Source: Acanthopleuribacter pedis
GTDB taxonomy: Bacteria; Acidobacteriota; Holophagae; Acanthopleuribacterales; Acanthopleuribacteraceae
NCBI RefSeq assembly: GCF_017377855.1
Contig: NZ_JAFREP010000019.1
Location: 124,001-188,000, forward strand
Length of the DNA stretch: 64,000 bases
Reading direction: 5' to 3'
Part shown: piece by piece, positions 16,310 through 24,018 of the stretch
Layout of the letters: the number at the start of each line of letters is the position of its first letter
Numbering within the stretch: the stretch's first letter is position 1
Translations under genes and position numbers: made by a program
The notes under the pieces: generated by a model
Told to the model about the DNA's origin: nothing
Database searches by the model: none
The model's input: the letters and a program-made list of their open reading frames with translations, nothing else

Positions 16310-17683
16310 TTAGGTGCTGTACTTACGACGCACGTAGTTAATGACGTCGATTTTGGTCACAATGCCCCAAAACTTGCCGTCGTCGTCGCGAACCAAGGCA
16401 ACGTGACCCTTGGCGAACATCGCCATCAGGTCCTCAATGGATGCGGTGGTATCCACCCAGTTGAGATCGGTCACCATGAAATCCTCTACCGATTTGCCGA
16501 AGGCGCCGGGATCGTTGTGGACGGCCAGCAGCAGATCGGATTCGTCCAAAATACCGACCAATTTTCCTTCTTCCATCACCGGCAACTGGGAAATCTCGTG
16601 CAAGATCATGCGTTTGTGGGCGGACATCAGCGGTTCACCCGGGCTGATGGTGACGGTGGCCCGCTCGGTCATCAAACGGCCGATGATGTCGCGCACGTCG
16701 CCGAACTTTTGTTTGCGTTCCATCAAGCCTTGGTCGACCATCCAGAAATCGTTGTACACCTTGGAAAGGTACTTGTTACCGTTGTCACAACAGAAGGTCA
16801 TCACGCGTTTGGGTTCGGTTTGGCGGCGGCACCAGGTCACCGCGGCGTGGAACAAGGCGCCGGTTGAGGAGCCGCCGAAAATGCCTTCTTTCTGGAGCAA
16901 CTCACGCGCGGCCATAAAGGCTTCGCGGTCGGATACGGAAATTGCGGTTTTGACGCGACTCAGGTCGGCGATCTCGGGAATGAAATCCTCGCCGATGCCT
17001 TCGATCAACCAGCTACCGGCCTTTTTAATTTGGCCGGTGTTGACGTATTCGGTGAGGATCGAACCGACGGGGTCGGCAATGACCATTTCCATGTCGGGCG
17101 CGGCCTCGGCGAAGAAACGGCTGAACCCGGTCAGGGTGCCGCTGGTGCCCACGCCGACCACGCAGGCGTCCAATTTGCCTTCGAACTGTTCCCACACCTC
17201 TTTGGCGGTCCAGGTCTCGTGGGCCAAGGGGTTGTTGGGGTTGCTGAACTGGTTGATGTAATAGGCGTTGTCGGTTTCGGCCAAAATGCGTTCGGCAAGA
17301 TCTTGGTAATACTCGGGGTGACCTTTTTGTACGTCGGAACGGGTGAGAACGACCTCGGCACCCATGGCGCGCAGGTGACCGATTTTTTCCTTACTCATCT
17401 TGTCGGGCACAATCACAATCATCTTGTAACCCTTTTGTGCCGCGACCAGGGCCAACCCCAAACCGGTATTGCCGGCGGTGGCTTCGATGATGGTGCCGCC
17501 CGGCTTAATTTTGCCGTCGCGCTCCGCGGCTTCAATCATGACCTTGGCGATGCGGTCCTTAATGGAACCGCCGGGGTTTTGGCTTTCCAGCTTGACGAAG
17601 AGTTCACAGGGACCTGTATCGATGTGATTAATGCGAACAGCGGGGGTATTGCCAATCAGGGATAAAACAGTGTCGTGAATCAT
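16310..17683 (-). CDS. cystathionine beta-synthase (PLP enzyme with two CBS domains)
   Basis: Start at ATG 17683, preceded by GGAG at a 9-nt spacing; the frame runs further upstream but only through arginine-rich, family-unlike sequence. The 457-aa product has the fold-type II PLP core: NPGGSIKDRIAK with K42 as the Schiff-base lysine, the TAGNTGLGLA substrate loop near 70, and GVGTSGTLTGFSR as the phosphate-binding glycine loop. Two CBS domains occupy about 340-457 (LMTERATVTISPGEPLMSAH; VEDFMVTDLNWVDTTASI). It condenses serine (or an acylated serine) with homocysteine or sulfide. The CBS pair suggests adenosyl-ligand regulation. Without assay the split between cystathionine beta-synthase and cysteine synthase remains open, but domain layout favours the first. 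Confidence 0.9.
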   Translation of the reverse strand: MIHDTVLSLIGNTPAVRINHIDTGPCELFVKLESQNPGGSIKDRIAKVMIEAAERDGKIKPGGTIIEATAGNTGLGLALVAAQKGYKMIVIVPDKMSKEKIGHLRAMGAEVVLTRSDVQKGHPEYYQDLAERILAETDNAYYINQFSNPNNPLAHETWTAKEVWEQFEGKLDACVVGVGTSGTLTGFSRFFAEAAPDMEMVIADPVGSILTEYVNTGQIKKAGSWLIEGIGEDFIPEIADLSRVKTAISVSDREAFMAARELLQKEGIFGGSSTGALFHAAVTWCRRQTEPKRVMTFCCDNGNKYLSKVYNDFWMVDQGLMERKQKFGDVRDIIGRLMTERATVTISPGEPLMSAHKRMILHEISQLPVMEEGKLVGILDESDLLLAVHNDPGAFGKSVEDFMVTDLNWVDTTASIEDLMAMFAKGHVALVRDDDGKFWGIVTKIDVINYVRRKYST

Positions 17684-18363
17684 GTGGTTCAACTCCAAAT
17701 AAATAACGAACGAGGCGGTGTCACTTAGGGTCGCGCAAGCGAGAAGCGGTGCCACCGTGCAGGCGGGGACACGCGAGCGAACGATCAGCAACCCACCGAG
17801 CCATCGTCCCAAAACGAAACCAAACCAAGCGGCATGTGTCCGGCACACGGGGGATTCCCTTCGGTTTCGATCAGACGATTTCTTCGCGTCCAGGATCGCT
17901 GACCATTGTACCGCCTCGACACCCCGATTAGGAAGAAAGCAAACGCCGGAAAATCGCAAGGCCGCCGCAAGCGAAAACCCCGCAAACACGACCCCACCGC
18001 AACACGGGTAAAATCCGCGCGGCCGAAATCTGCACGGCTCATCCAATTAGTTAAGGATAGGAAGCTTGTGTGGTCAAACCAGTTTCCAACAGAATGCTAT
18101 TCTAGCTTTAACCAAATCCTTACAACCCACTGGTACCTTTCACCGGTTTGCAAAAAACAACACGCAAGCATCTTTGTTATCCATCAAAACGGCGCACCGC
18201 CTTCCTCAAGCACAAACGTCCTTTTTCTTTCGTTTCGTTTTCGTTCACCCCGTGCTCGCCGCCATATGGGCCTCATTTCATTCCCGCCGGTTTTCGGGCA
18301 CGGGGATTTGTTTGGCCTGAGGGAACCGGTGCGTCCGCACGTTTTTACACCGCGAGGAGATCC
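17684..18363. other. divergent intergenic region between CBS and phoD
   Basis: About 680 bp separate these divergent genes and must hold both promoters. Open frames here (one on each strand) are Arg/Pro-rich and look like GC-driven artefacts. I see no clear hairpin or RNA. Confidence 0.4.
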
Positions 18364-20547
18364 ATGTTTCATTTCGCTTCGACCTTCGTTTTTTTGATGT
18401 TGATGAGCCATCCGAATCAACCTGTTTCACAAAAAAGTGTGCTGCTTCCCATCCAGCACCATGACAAACTCGCTGTCAATTACGATCCCAACATGTGGCC
18501 CTTCTACCACGGTGTGGCCTCCGGCGACCCCATGGCGAACCGTGTCATCATCTGGACGCGCGTTACCCCACAACAAGACAGCCCGGTCAGCGTTTCTTGG
18601 CGCATGGCGACGGATGCGGCCATGGCCAACGTCGTTCAATCCGGCACCTTCACCACCGACGCCGCCCGTGATTACACGATCAAAGTAGACGTCACCGGCC
18701 TCGACGCGGGCCGTACCTACTACTACCGCTTCCAGGCCCTGGGCCGCACCTCCCTCATCGGCCGTACCCGCACCGCGCCCAGCGGTTCCGTTGACCACCT
18801 GCGCTTCGCCATCGTCAGTTGCTCCAACTACCAGGGCGGTTACTTCAACGCCTACAGCCGCTTGGCGGACCGCGCCGACCTCGACGCGATCATCCATCTC
18901 GGCGATTACATCTACGAATACGAGGACGGCGGTTACGGGTACGACGATGCCGTGGGCCGTGGTCACGAACCCGCCAACGAAATCGTCAGCCTCTCCGATT
19001 ACCGCGTGCGCTATTCCTTCTACCGTTTGGACGGTGACCTGCAACGCGCCCACCAACAACACCCCTTCATCGCGGTGTGGGATGATCACGAATTCGCCAA
19101 CGACGCCTTCAAAGACGGCGCCGAGAACCACTCCCCCGCCACCGAAGGCAATTGGGAAACCCGCAAACAAAACGCGTTCAAAGCCTACTTCGAGTGGATG
19201 CCGATCCGCGAGGGTTCCACCGAAAACCGCATCTACCGCAAATTGCAATACGGCAACTTGGTTGATCTGATCATGTTGGACACCCGCATCGAGGGTCGCG
19301 AAAAAGACCTTGAAATGGAAAAGATGGGGTTCCTCAACAGCCTGGAATCGGTTAAAAACCTCAGCCTCAAGAAACGTGACGCCGTCACCCAAGCCGACAT
19401 CCGTTTGTTCGTAGAAGAGTTCCTGACCCAATCCGTCACGGTACAAGGCGGGACCGTGGCCAAAACGGCGGGTTTTGAACAGTTGATGGACCGTTTGGCG
19501 ATCCAACTGTGGATGACCTTCCAAAACAACGGCGAGCCGGTTGAGGGCAAAAAGGCCGTGTTCACCCCCGAGGACTGGGGCGCCCTCAAAAACCAACTCA
19601 GCCAAGCCGAAACCAACACCCACAAAGCCGACCTCTCCATTCTCGGCCAAACCCAGTTGAACTGGTTGCTGGACAACCTGCGCAACTCGGACGCCCGCTG
19701 GAAGATCCTGGGTAACCAGGTGATGATGATGCCGGTTGTGGGTTTCACCAACAAAGACGCCTGGGACGGTTACAAGGACGAACGCGACCGCATCCTCAAC
19801 ACCATCCGCGACCGCGACATCGACAACGTGGTGGTTTTGACCGGCGACATTCACAGCGCCATCGCGGGCGATGTCCCCGAAAACATGTGGGCCTATACCT
19901 TCTTCCGCACCACCTCGGCGGCGGTGGAATTCGTCACCCCCTCGGTAACCAGCGACAACCTCGACGAGTTCGTGGGCATCCCCCCGGGCATCGTTGAAGG
20001 CCTGCTCAACACGGTGAACCCCCAAGTCAAAAGCGTTGACCTGGCCAACCACGGCTACTACGTGCTCGACGTGCGCGAGAACCGCGTTCAAGCGGACTGG
20101 TTTTGGGTCAACAGCATCGACCGCCCGGACAACGGCGAACGTTTCGGCTGGGCCTACTACGCGAACAACGGCCGTTCCCGCGTTGAAAAAGCGGGCGGTC
20201 CCACCGCGGGCAAAACCCAAAAGATCGCCTTGGCGCCGGCCCTCGACGCCGCGGCTCAAACAGCCACCATCCCGCACATCCAACACCTCAACCACGTTGA
20301 AGTGCTGGGCGTCTACGGCTTCCCCCGCGCCGGCGAAGCCAACGTCCTGCTCGGCTTGCCCACCAAACAGATGATGACGGTGCAATTGACCAACGGCAGC
20401 GACACCAAAACCATCTACCGCGGCAAGATCGGCGAAGGTTTGTTTAACCTGACCTTCGACCTGCCCGCGGACTACGCGCAAAGCAACTGGCAGATCCAGG
20501 TCCAAGCCGGCGACACCCAAGTCACGCGGAAACTGCAACTTCGCTAG
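18364..20547 (+). CDS. phoD: PhoD-family alkaline phosphatase / phosphodiesterase
   Basis: ATG 18364 follows GAGGAG at good spacing; earlier in-frame ATGs lack one. The 727-aa product starts with a hydrophobic signal-like segment. The PhoD N-terminal Ig-like domain is seen in HGVASGDPMANRVIIWTRVTP. The metallophosphatase core follows: FAIVSCSNYQGGYFNAY, LGDYIYEYEDGGYG, WDDHEFANDAFKDG near residue 240 and VLTGDIHSAIAGD near 495 supply Asp, Asn and His metal ligands (Ca/Fe in known PhoD). A C-terminal beta domain (about 620-727) may aid surface attachment. It likely releases phosphate from phosphodiesters in the periplasm or outside the cell. The stop codon TAG overlaps the left boundary of MITE copy 2, so the element may have changed the C-terminus. 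Confidence 0.92.
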   Translation: MFHFASTFVFLMLMSHPNQPVSQKSVLLPIQHHDKLAVNYDPNMWPFYHGVASGDPMANRVIIWTRVTPQQDSPVSVSWRMATDAAMANVVQSGTFTTDAARDYTIKVDVTGLDAGRTYYYRFQALGRTSLIGRTRTAPSGSVDHLRFAIVSCSNYQGGYFNAYSRLADRADLDAIIHLGDYIYEYEDGGYGYDDAVGRGHEPANEIVSLSDYRVRYSFYRLDGDLQRAHQQHPFIAVWDDHEFANDAFKDGAENHSPATEGNWETRKQNAFKAYFEWMPIREGSTENRIYRKLQYGNLVDLIMLDTRIEGREKDLEMEKMGFLNSLESVKNLSLKKRDAVTQADIRLFVEEFLTQSVTVQGGTVAKTAGFEQLMDRLAIQLWMTFQNNGEPVEGKKAVFTPEDWGALKNQLSQAETNTHKADLSILGQTQLNWLLDNLRNSDARWKILGNQVMMMPVVGFTNKDAWDGYKDERDRILNTIRDRDIDNVVVLTGDIHSAIAGDVPENMWAYTFFRTTSAAVEFVTPSVTSDNLDEFVGIPPGIVEGLLNTVNPQVKSVDLANHGYYVLDVRENRVQADWFWVNSIDRPDNGERFGWAYYANNGRSRVEKAGGPTAGKTQKIALAPALDAAAQTATIPHIQHLNHVEVLGVYGFPRAGEANVLLGLPTKQMMTVQLTNGSDTKTIYRGKIGEGLFNLTFDLPADYAQSNWQIQVQAGDTQVTRKLQLR

Positions 20548-20735
20548 CCCGCATTTCTCCCGAGGATTCGGCGCGAGAAGCTGAAAGCCTTGTGAGTACG
20601 AAGATTACGACTGAGAGCAAACGGAGCGGGGCCGACCTTCGGCGTAGCAGGGCTACGTCGAGTATTGCTCGACGGAGTAAACGAAGTAATCGCATGGGTT
20701 GCCCCGTAGCAGAACGCCTCGTGAGAAAAGCGGGT
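20547..20735 (+). mobile_element. MITE-like element, copy 2, at the phoD stop codon
   Basis: The 189-bp element lies in the same orientation as copy 1 and shares its CCCGCATTTCTC start, GAGAAGCTGAAAGCCTTGTG block, GTACGAAGATTACGA block and the GTGAGAAAAGCGGG end. It is flanked by TA (20545-20546 and 20736-20737). The left TIR is mutated (CTCCCGAGGATTC against CTCACAAGGATTC), so it is an older or degenerate copy. The left TA plus first G form the phoD stop codon TAG. Confidence 0.72.
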
Positions 20736-20769
20736 TAGGCCCGACAGGCAGCCGAAGCTTTCCCACCCA

Positions 20770-20794
20770 GGGCCCCCACACGGGGCCCTTTTTT
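20770..20794 (+). terminator. rho-independent terminator
   Basis: GGGCCCC (20770-20776) pairs with GGGGCCC (20782-20788), followed directly by six T. It ends the phoD transcript downstream of the MITE and 204 bases before the next gene. Confidence 0.9.
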
Positions 20795-20998
20795 GTTGGG
20801 GCTACTCAGCACCGCAACGAAGTGGTAAGGTTGACGTTAAGAAAAATCCATCCGAAGTAACGACCGCCGCGGCAAGCGCAATTCGGCGCAGGCAAAAAGC
20901 AAGGCCGAAACCGCGGCGAATGGGTTATCTTACATGGGTATTCGCATCCCCACCCGCTGCAAGACGATGCGTCGCACATCTGATATGGAGGCTCCCAG

Positions 20999-21895
20999 AT
21001 GCCATTAACCAATCGCGAGATCATGAAAGTCAACCAATTGATCGCCAAGCAAAAATACGATGCGGCGTTAAAAGCCCTGGAAGGCGTGCTCAAGGGCGAC
21101 CCGAGCAATCACTTTTTCCGCAAACAAAAGGCCGATATTCTGCACCGCCTCGGTAAAAAGCGCGAGTGTTATTCCGTGTGCAGCGCCATCGTGCAGGACT
21201 ACATGAAGTCCGGCTTTTTCACCAAGGCGCTGGCCTCGTTAAAACACATGAAACGCCTGCTGCCGGAACGCAAGGAAGAATTGCTGCAACAGGAGCGATT
21301 GATCGTTTCCAAAATCGCCAATGAACAAAAAGAAAAAGAACCCAAGGCGGCGTCCCCGGTTGATTTGAGCGAGGGCATTCCGCTCGCCCAACCAACCGAT
21401 GAAGACATGATCGTGCAACCGGGTGATTTCGAGATTCAGTTCGAGCACGTGGACGAGCCGGAACTCTCCGACGCCCTCACCTTCTCGCCCTTGTTCCGCC
21501 GTTTCTCCCTGGAAGAGTTACAGGCGTTGTTGGAGCGTTTGGAAAACCGTTCCTACCAGCCGGGAGAAATCATTTTCACCGAGGGTGAGCCCAGCACCGG
21601 CATGTTGGTTCTGGTCCACGGCAGCGCCCGGGTTTATGTGCGCACCCGCACCGGCAAAAGCCAGCAGGTACGCCACCTCAGTGAAGGCGCCTTTTTTGGC
21701 GAGATCGGCCTGATCACGGGCAAACCCCGCACCGCGACCATTACCTGCACGGAAAGCGTCGAGGTCTTGGAATTGAACTCGCAAGCCTTGGAAACGCTGT
21801 CCACCAGCCACCCCGAGGTGTACGACATCATTATCGGTTACGTACGCCAACGTCTGGGTTCGCCGGAGGAAGTGGAAGCCCGCACCCGCGAGTAG
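20999..21895 (+). CDS. TPR-like + cyclic-nucleotide-binding domain protein
   Basis: 298 aa, ATG 20999 with GGAGG upstream. Residues 1-105 are helical and TPR-like (IMKVNQLIAKQKYDAALKAL; HRLGKKRECYSVCSAIVQDY), followed by a charged linker (NEQKEKEPK). A CAP_ED cyclic-nucleotide-binding domain spans about 155-280 (LFRRFSLEELQALLERL, PGEIIFTEGEPSTGMLVLVHGSARVY, FFGEIGLITGKPRTATITC). The FGEIGL...PRTATI phosphate-binding cassette is intact, so binding of cAMP or a related nucleotide is plausible. No DNA-binding helix-turn-helix follows, so it is not a CRP-type regulator; it probably passes a nucleotide signal through protein contacts. Its own transcript appears bounded by hairpins on both sides. 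Confidence 0.87.
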   Translation: MPLTNREIMKVNQLIAKQKYDAALKALEGVLKGDPSNHFFRKQKADILHRLGKKRECYSVCSAIVQDYMKSGFFTKALASLKHMKRLLPERKEELLQQERLIVSKIANEQKEKEPKAASPVDLSEGIPLAQPTDEDMIVQPGDFEIQFEHVDEPELSDALTFSPLFRRFSLEELQALLERLENRSYQPGEIIFTEGEPSTGMLVLVHGSARVYVRTRTGKSQQVRHLSEGAFFGEIGLITGKPRTATITCTESVEVLELNSQALETLSTSHPEVYDIIIGYVRQRLGSPEEVEARTRE

Positions 21896-21905
21896 AATAG
21901 GGATG

Positions 21906-21928
21906 GCCGGAACCGTAAAGGTTCCGGC
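21906..21928. terminator. bidirectional hairpin between convergent genes
   Basis: GCCGGAACC (21906-21914) pairs with GGTTCCGGC (21920-21928), loop GTAAA. It fills the gap between the convergent stops at 21895 and 21929. There is no U-run on either strand, so intrinsic termination is only probable. Confidence 0.5.
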
Positions 21929-23095
21929 TCAGCCTTGCTTCAGAATCCTGAGAAAATCCTCCTCTGAAGAAAACACTCCTACCTCTTTCCAATCTGTAAA
22001 CTGCTCAAGGCTAAATGGCTCTATAGGTTTTCCTGTATAGATCAAAGAAGAATGTCTCCTCTTCAACAAGTTTTGTTTTTCTTCACCTAACCCATCCCAC
22101 CAACTTTTGCAAAAATAATGATTCTCAGAATACAAGAAGGTTAATTCGGTTACCGCAGAAGGAATATCAACGCTACTGTTCAACAAGGACCTTAGGAACT
22201 TATAAATTCTCTTAGATTTAGATTGCCATGTAAAAACGACAAAAATATTTCTTTTATCACTGAGGACAGTCAAGGACAAAACCTGAAACATATTTTTTAC
22301 ATTTGCCAACTTCTGCAAAAAGCCATTATTACAGTCATATTCTGGCGACAGGTTACAAGTAACAGAATAGCCTAAGACTCCTTCATATTTAAACACAAGA
22401 TAACTAATTTCTTCGTAATTTGGTTTCCGATAAAGGAAACATGATCTTTTCCATAAGTCTCGGTATCTCCGTAGCCCATGCTTTGCTCCAGTATCGATCC
22501 ATCCCAATGAAGCCTGTATTAAAACCTGATCTGCAAAAGTTTGCCCTTTATCAAGATTGGATCGCTGATAACTACCAGAATCAACCAATCCAATCTTCTG
22601 GTATAACTCAAAGACAACAGATCGAAACCAAAACAAAAAAGCGTTCTCAGAATTAATCACTAGATCGCCCGATTCAATCGGGTTGAAGACAGAGTCATGC
22701 CTGCCACAAAACCCTCTAATAATCGAAGCCTTTTTAGTCCCAATTTTTTTAATACCAACTAAGTCCTTCATCCCTCCTGGGCTAAACAAATCTTTTTGCT
22801 CAAGGTCTCGGCTAGGCGAGAATGAAAGGTCCAAGCCTAGCTGGTAAACGTGATTCGTTGAATCAGCAAGTGCTTTCAAAGTCTGACCTCTCGAAACAGT
22901 GTGCGCCCGAATAATATCATCACACTTTAATTCATCAGCAAATGGATGAAAACAGATTTCGGTTGTTTTGAAGGACTCAATACTAGCTCTTTCAGCCTGT
23001 TTAGGAAGAACTGGCTTCATTTCCTCTCTTCCAAAATGGCATTCTTGGAACAATAAACCAGAACCACACCAACATTGAACTTCTTCATCAACCAT
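21929..23095 (-). CDS. SEC-C zinc-motif protein of unknown function, AT-rich
   Basis: ATG 23095 has GGAGG five bases upstream; an earlier TTG overlaps that Shine-Dalgarno and is rejected. The 388-aa protein begins with a SEC-C type zinc motif (CWCGSGLLFQECHFG). Further segments are DDIIRAHTVSRGQTL and GFCGRHDSVFNPIE, in which paired His/Cys residues resemble a degenerate HNH or zinc-knuckle arrangement. The rest is not recognised. Base composition is clearly lower in GC than the neighbours and codon use is different (many AAA, ATT, TTT), which suggests recent transfer. It sits alone between unrelated genes. SEC-C proteins of this size occur in accessory and defence-type loci, but no partner is visible here. 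Confidence 0.7.
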   Translation of the reverse strand: MVDEEVQCWCGSGLLFQECHFGREEMKPVLPKQAERASIESFKTTEICFHPFADELKCDDIIRAHTVSRGQTLKALADSTNHVYQLGLDLSFSPSRDLEQKDLFSPGGMKDLVGIKKIGTKKASIIRGFCGRHDSVFNPIESGDLVINSENAFLFWFRSVVFELYQKIGLVDSGSYQRSNLDKGQTFADQVLIQASLGWIDTGAKHGLRRYRDLWKRSCFLYRKPNYEEISYLVFKYEGVLGYSVTCNLSPEYDCNNGFLQKLANVKNMFQVLSLTVLSDKRNIFVVFTWQSKSKRIYKFLRSLLNSSVDIPSAVTELTFLYSENHYFCKSWWDGLGEEKQNLLKRRHSSLIYTGKPIEPFSLEQFTDWKEVGVFSSEEDFLRILKQG

Positions 23096-23201
23096 CAAAA
23101 CCTCCAAATTAAATAATGCGACAAAAACGCCCCCTCAACACACCCTGCCTTCTTTTCAATATATATAAGAAAGCATTTGACCACCTCGAAATAAACCCCT
23201 A

Positions 23202-23837
23202 TTAAAGCCTTTTGCGTTGGATGCCGACGGGAAGCGCGGCGGCGCGGGCCATGCCTTCCTCGTAGAGGATGGATGGGTCGCGGGCGACGGCCGCGGCGAA
23301 ATCCGTGACATCTTCTCCCCAAAACGGCTCGCCTTGGACCAGCAGCGTGGGCACGCCGAACACACCGGCTTGGGCCGCTTCCTCGGTTTGCGTGACCAGC
23401 GCCTTTTTCAACACAGGATCCTTGATGCGCGTTTGCCAGTCGGGCATGCCCAAGGTGCCGGCCAAATCGGCGAAGGCGGTTTCGTCGCCGGGATCACCAC
23501 CTTCGACCCAGAGAAAACGAAACAGCCGGTCCACCACCGCGGGGTCCGCTTGCGCGGCAAGGGCAAGGCGCAGGAACGGCAAAGGGTTGAAGGGATGAAC
23601 CGCGGGCATGGTGATGGGAACCTTGTTCTGTCGGGCGCGCCAAAGCACCTGGCGGTAGGTGAACACCCGTTTGGGCGGGATTTCGGCGGGTCCCAACTGG
23701 CCCCAGTGTTTGAGGAGTCCCGCGAAGAGAATCGGTTTCAGGCGCAGGTTTAGGTCCGGGTAGTCATTTTGGAGGCGCACCCACTGCAGGTAAGCGAATG
23801 GGGAAATAAAGTCAAAGTACCAATCGACGGTGAGCAT
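23202..23837 (-). CDS. DsbA-fold 2-hydroxychromene-2-carboxylate isomerase-like protein
   Basis: ATG 23837 is preceded by AGGAG (7-nt spacing); a longer frame to 23885 lacks one. The 211-aa protein carries the family start VDWYFDFISPFAYLQW with catalytic-type Ser12, then the helical insertion and the cis-Pro-containing GVFGVPTLLVQGEPFWGED near residue 165. It belongs to the kappa-class GST/HCCA isomerase branch of DsbA-like proteins, with no CXXC. Known members isomerise 2-hydroxychromene-2-carboxylate with glutathione in naphthalene breakdown. In a genome without an obvious aromatic pathway nearby, the true substrate is open. Confidence 0.85.
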   Translation of the reverse strand: MLTVDWYFDFISPFAYLQWVRLQNDYPDLNLRLKPILFAGLLKHWGQLGPAEIPPKRVFTYRQVLWRARQNKVPITMPAVHPFNPLPFLRLALAAQADPAVVDRLFRFLWVEGGDPGDETAFADLAGTLGMPDWQTRIKDPVLKKALVTQTEEAAQAGVFGVPTLLVQGEPFWGEDVTDFAAAVARDPSILYEEGMARAAALPVGIQRKRL

Positions 23838-24018
23838 CAGCGGCTCCTTTCTTGAAGCGGTTCTCTGCATCATACAAAAGACCACATGGCTGTTACCAGA
23901 TGTTGCGTCGGTCCTTGGCGATTGTCGGTCTCAGCGAACACCTCATCAACACCTCGTGTTTATTCAAAGTTAATAAGGATGGATTTTGCGAATTTGCACA
24001 CCGTGGGGAAACACCGCG

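Noticed and set aside
18427-20538. 703-codon open frame antisense to phoD
   Set aside because: It is the mirror of the high-GC phoD codon pattern, Val/Gly/His-rich, with no recognisable domain.
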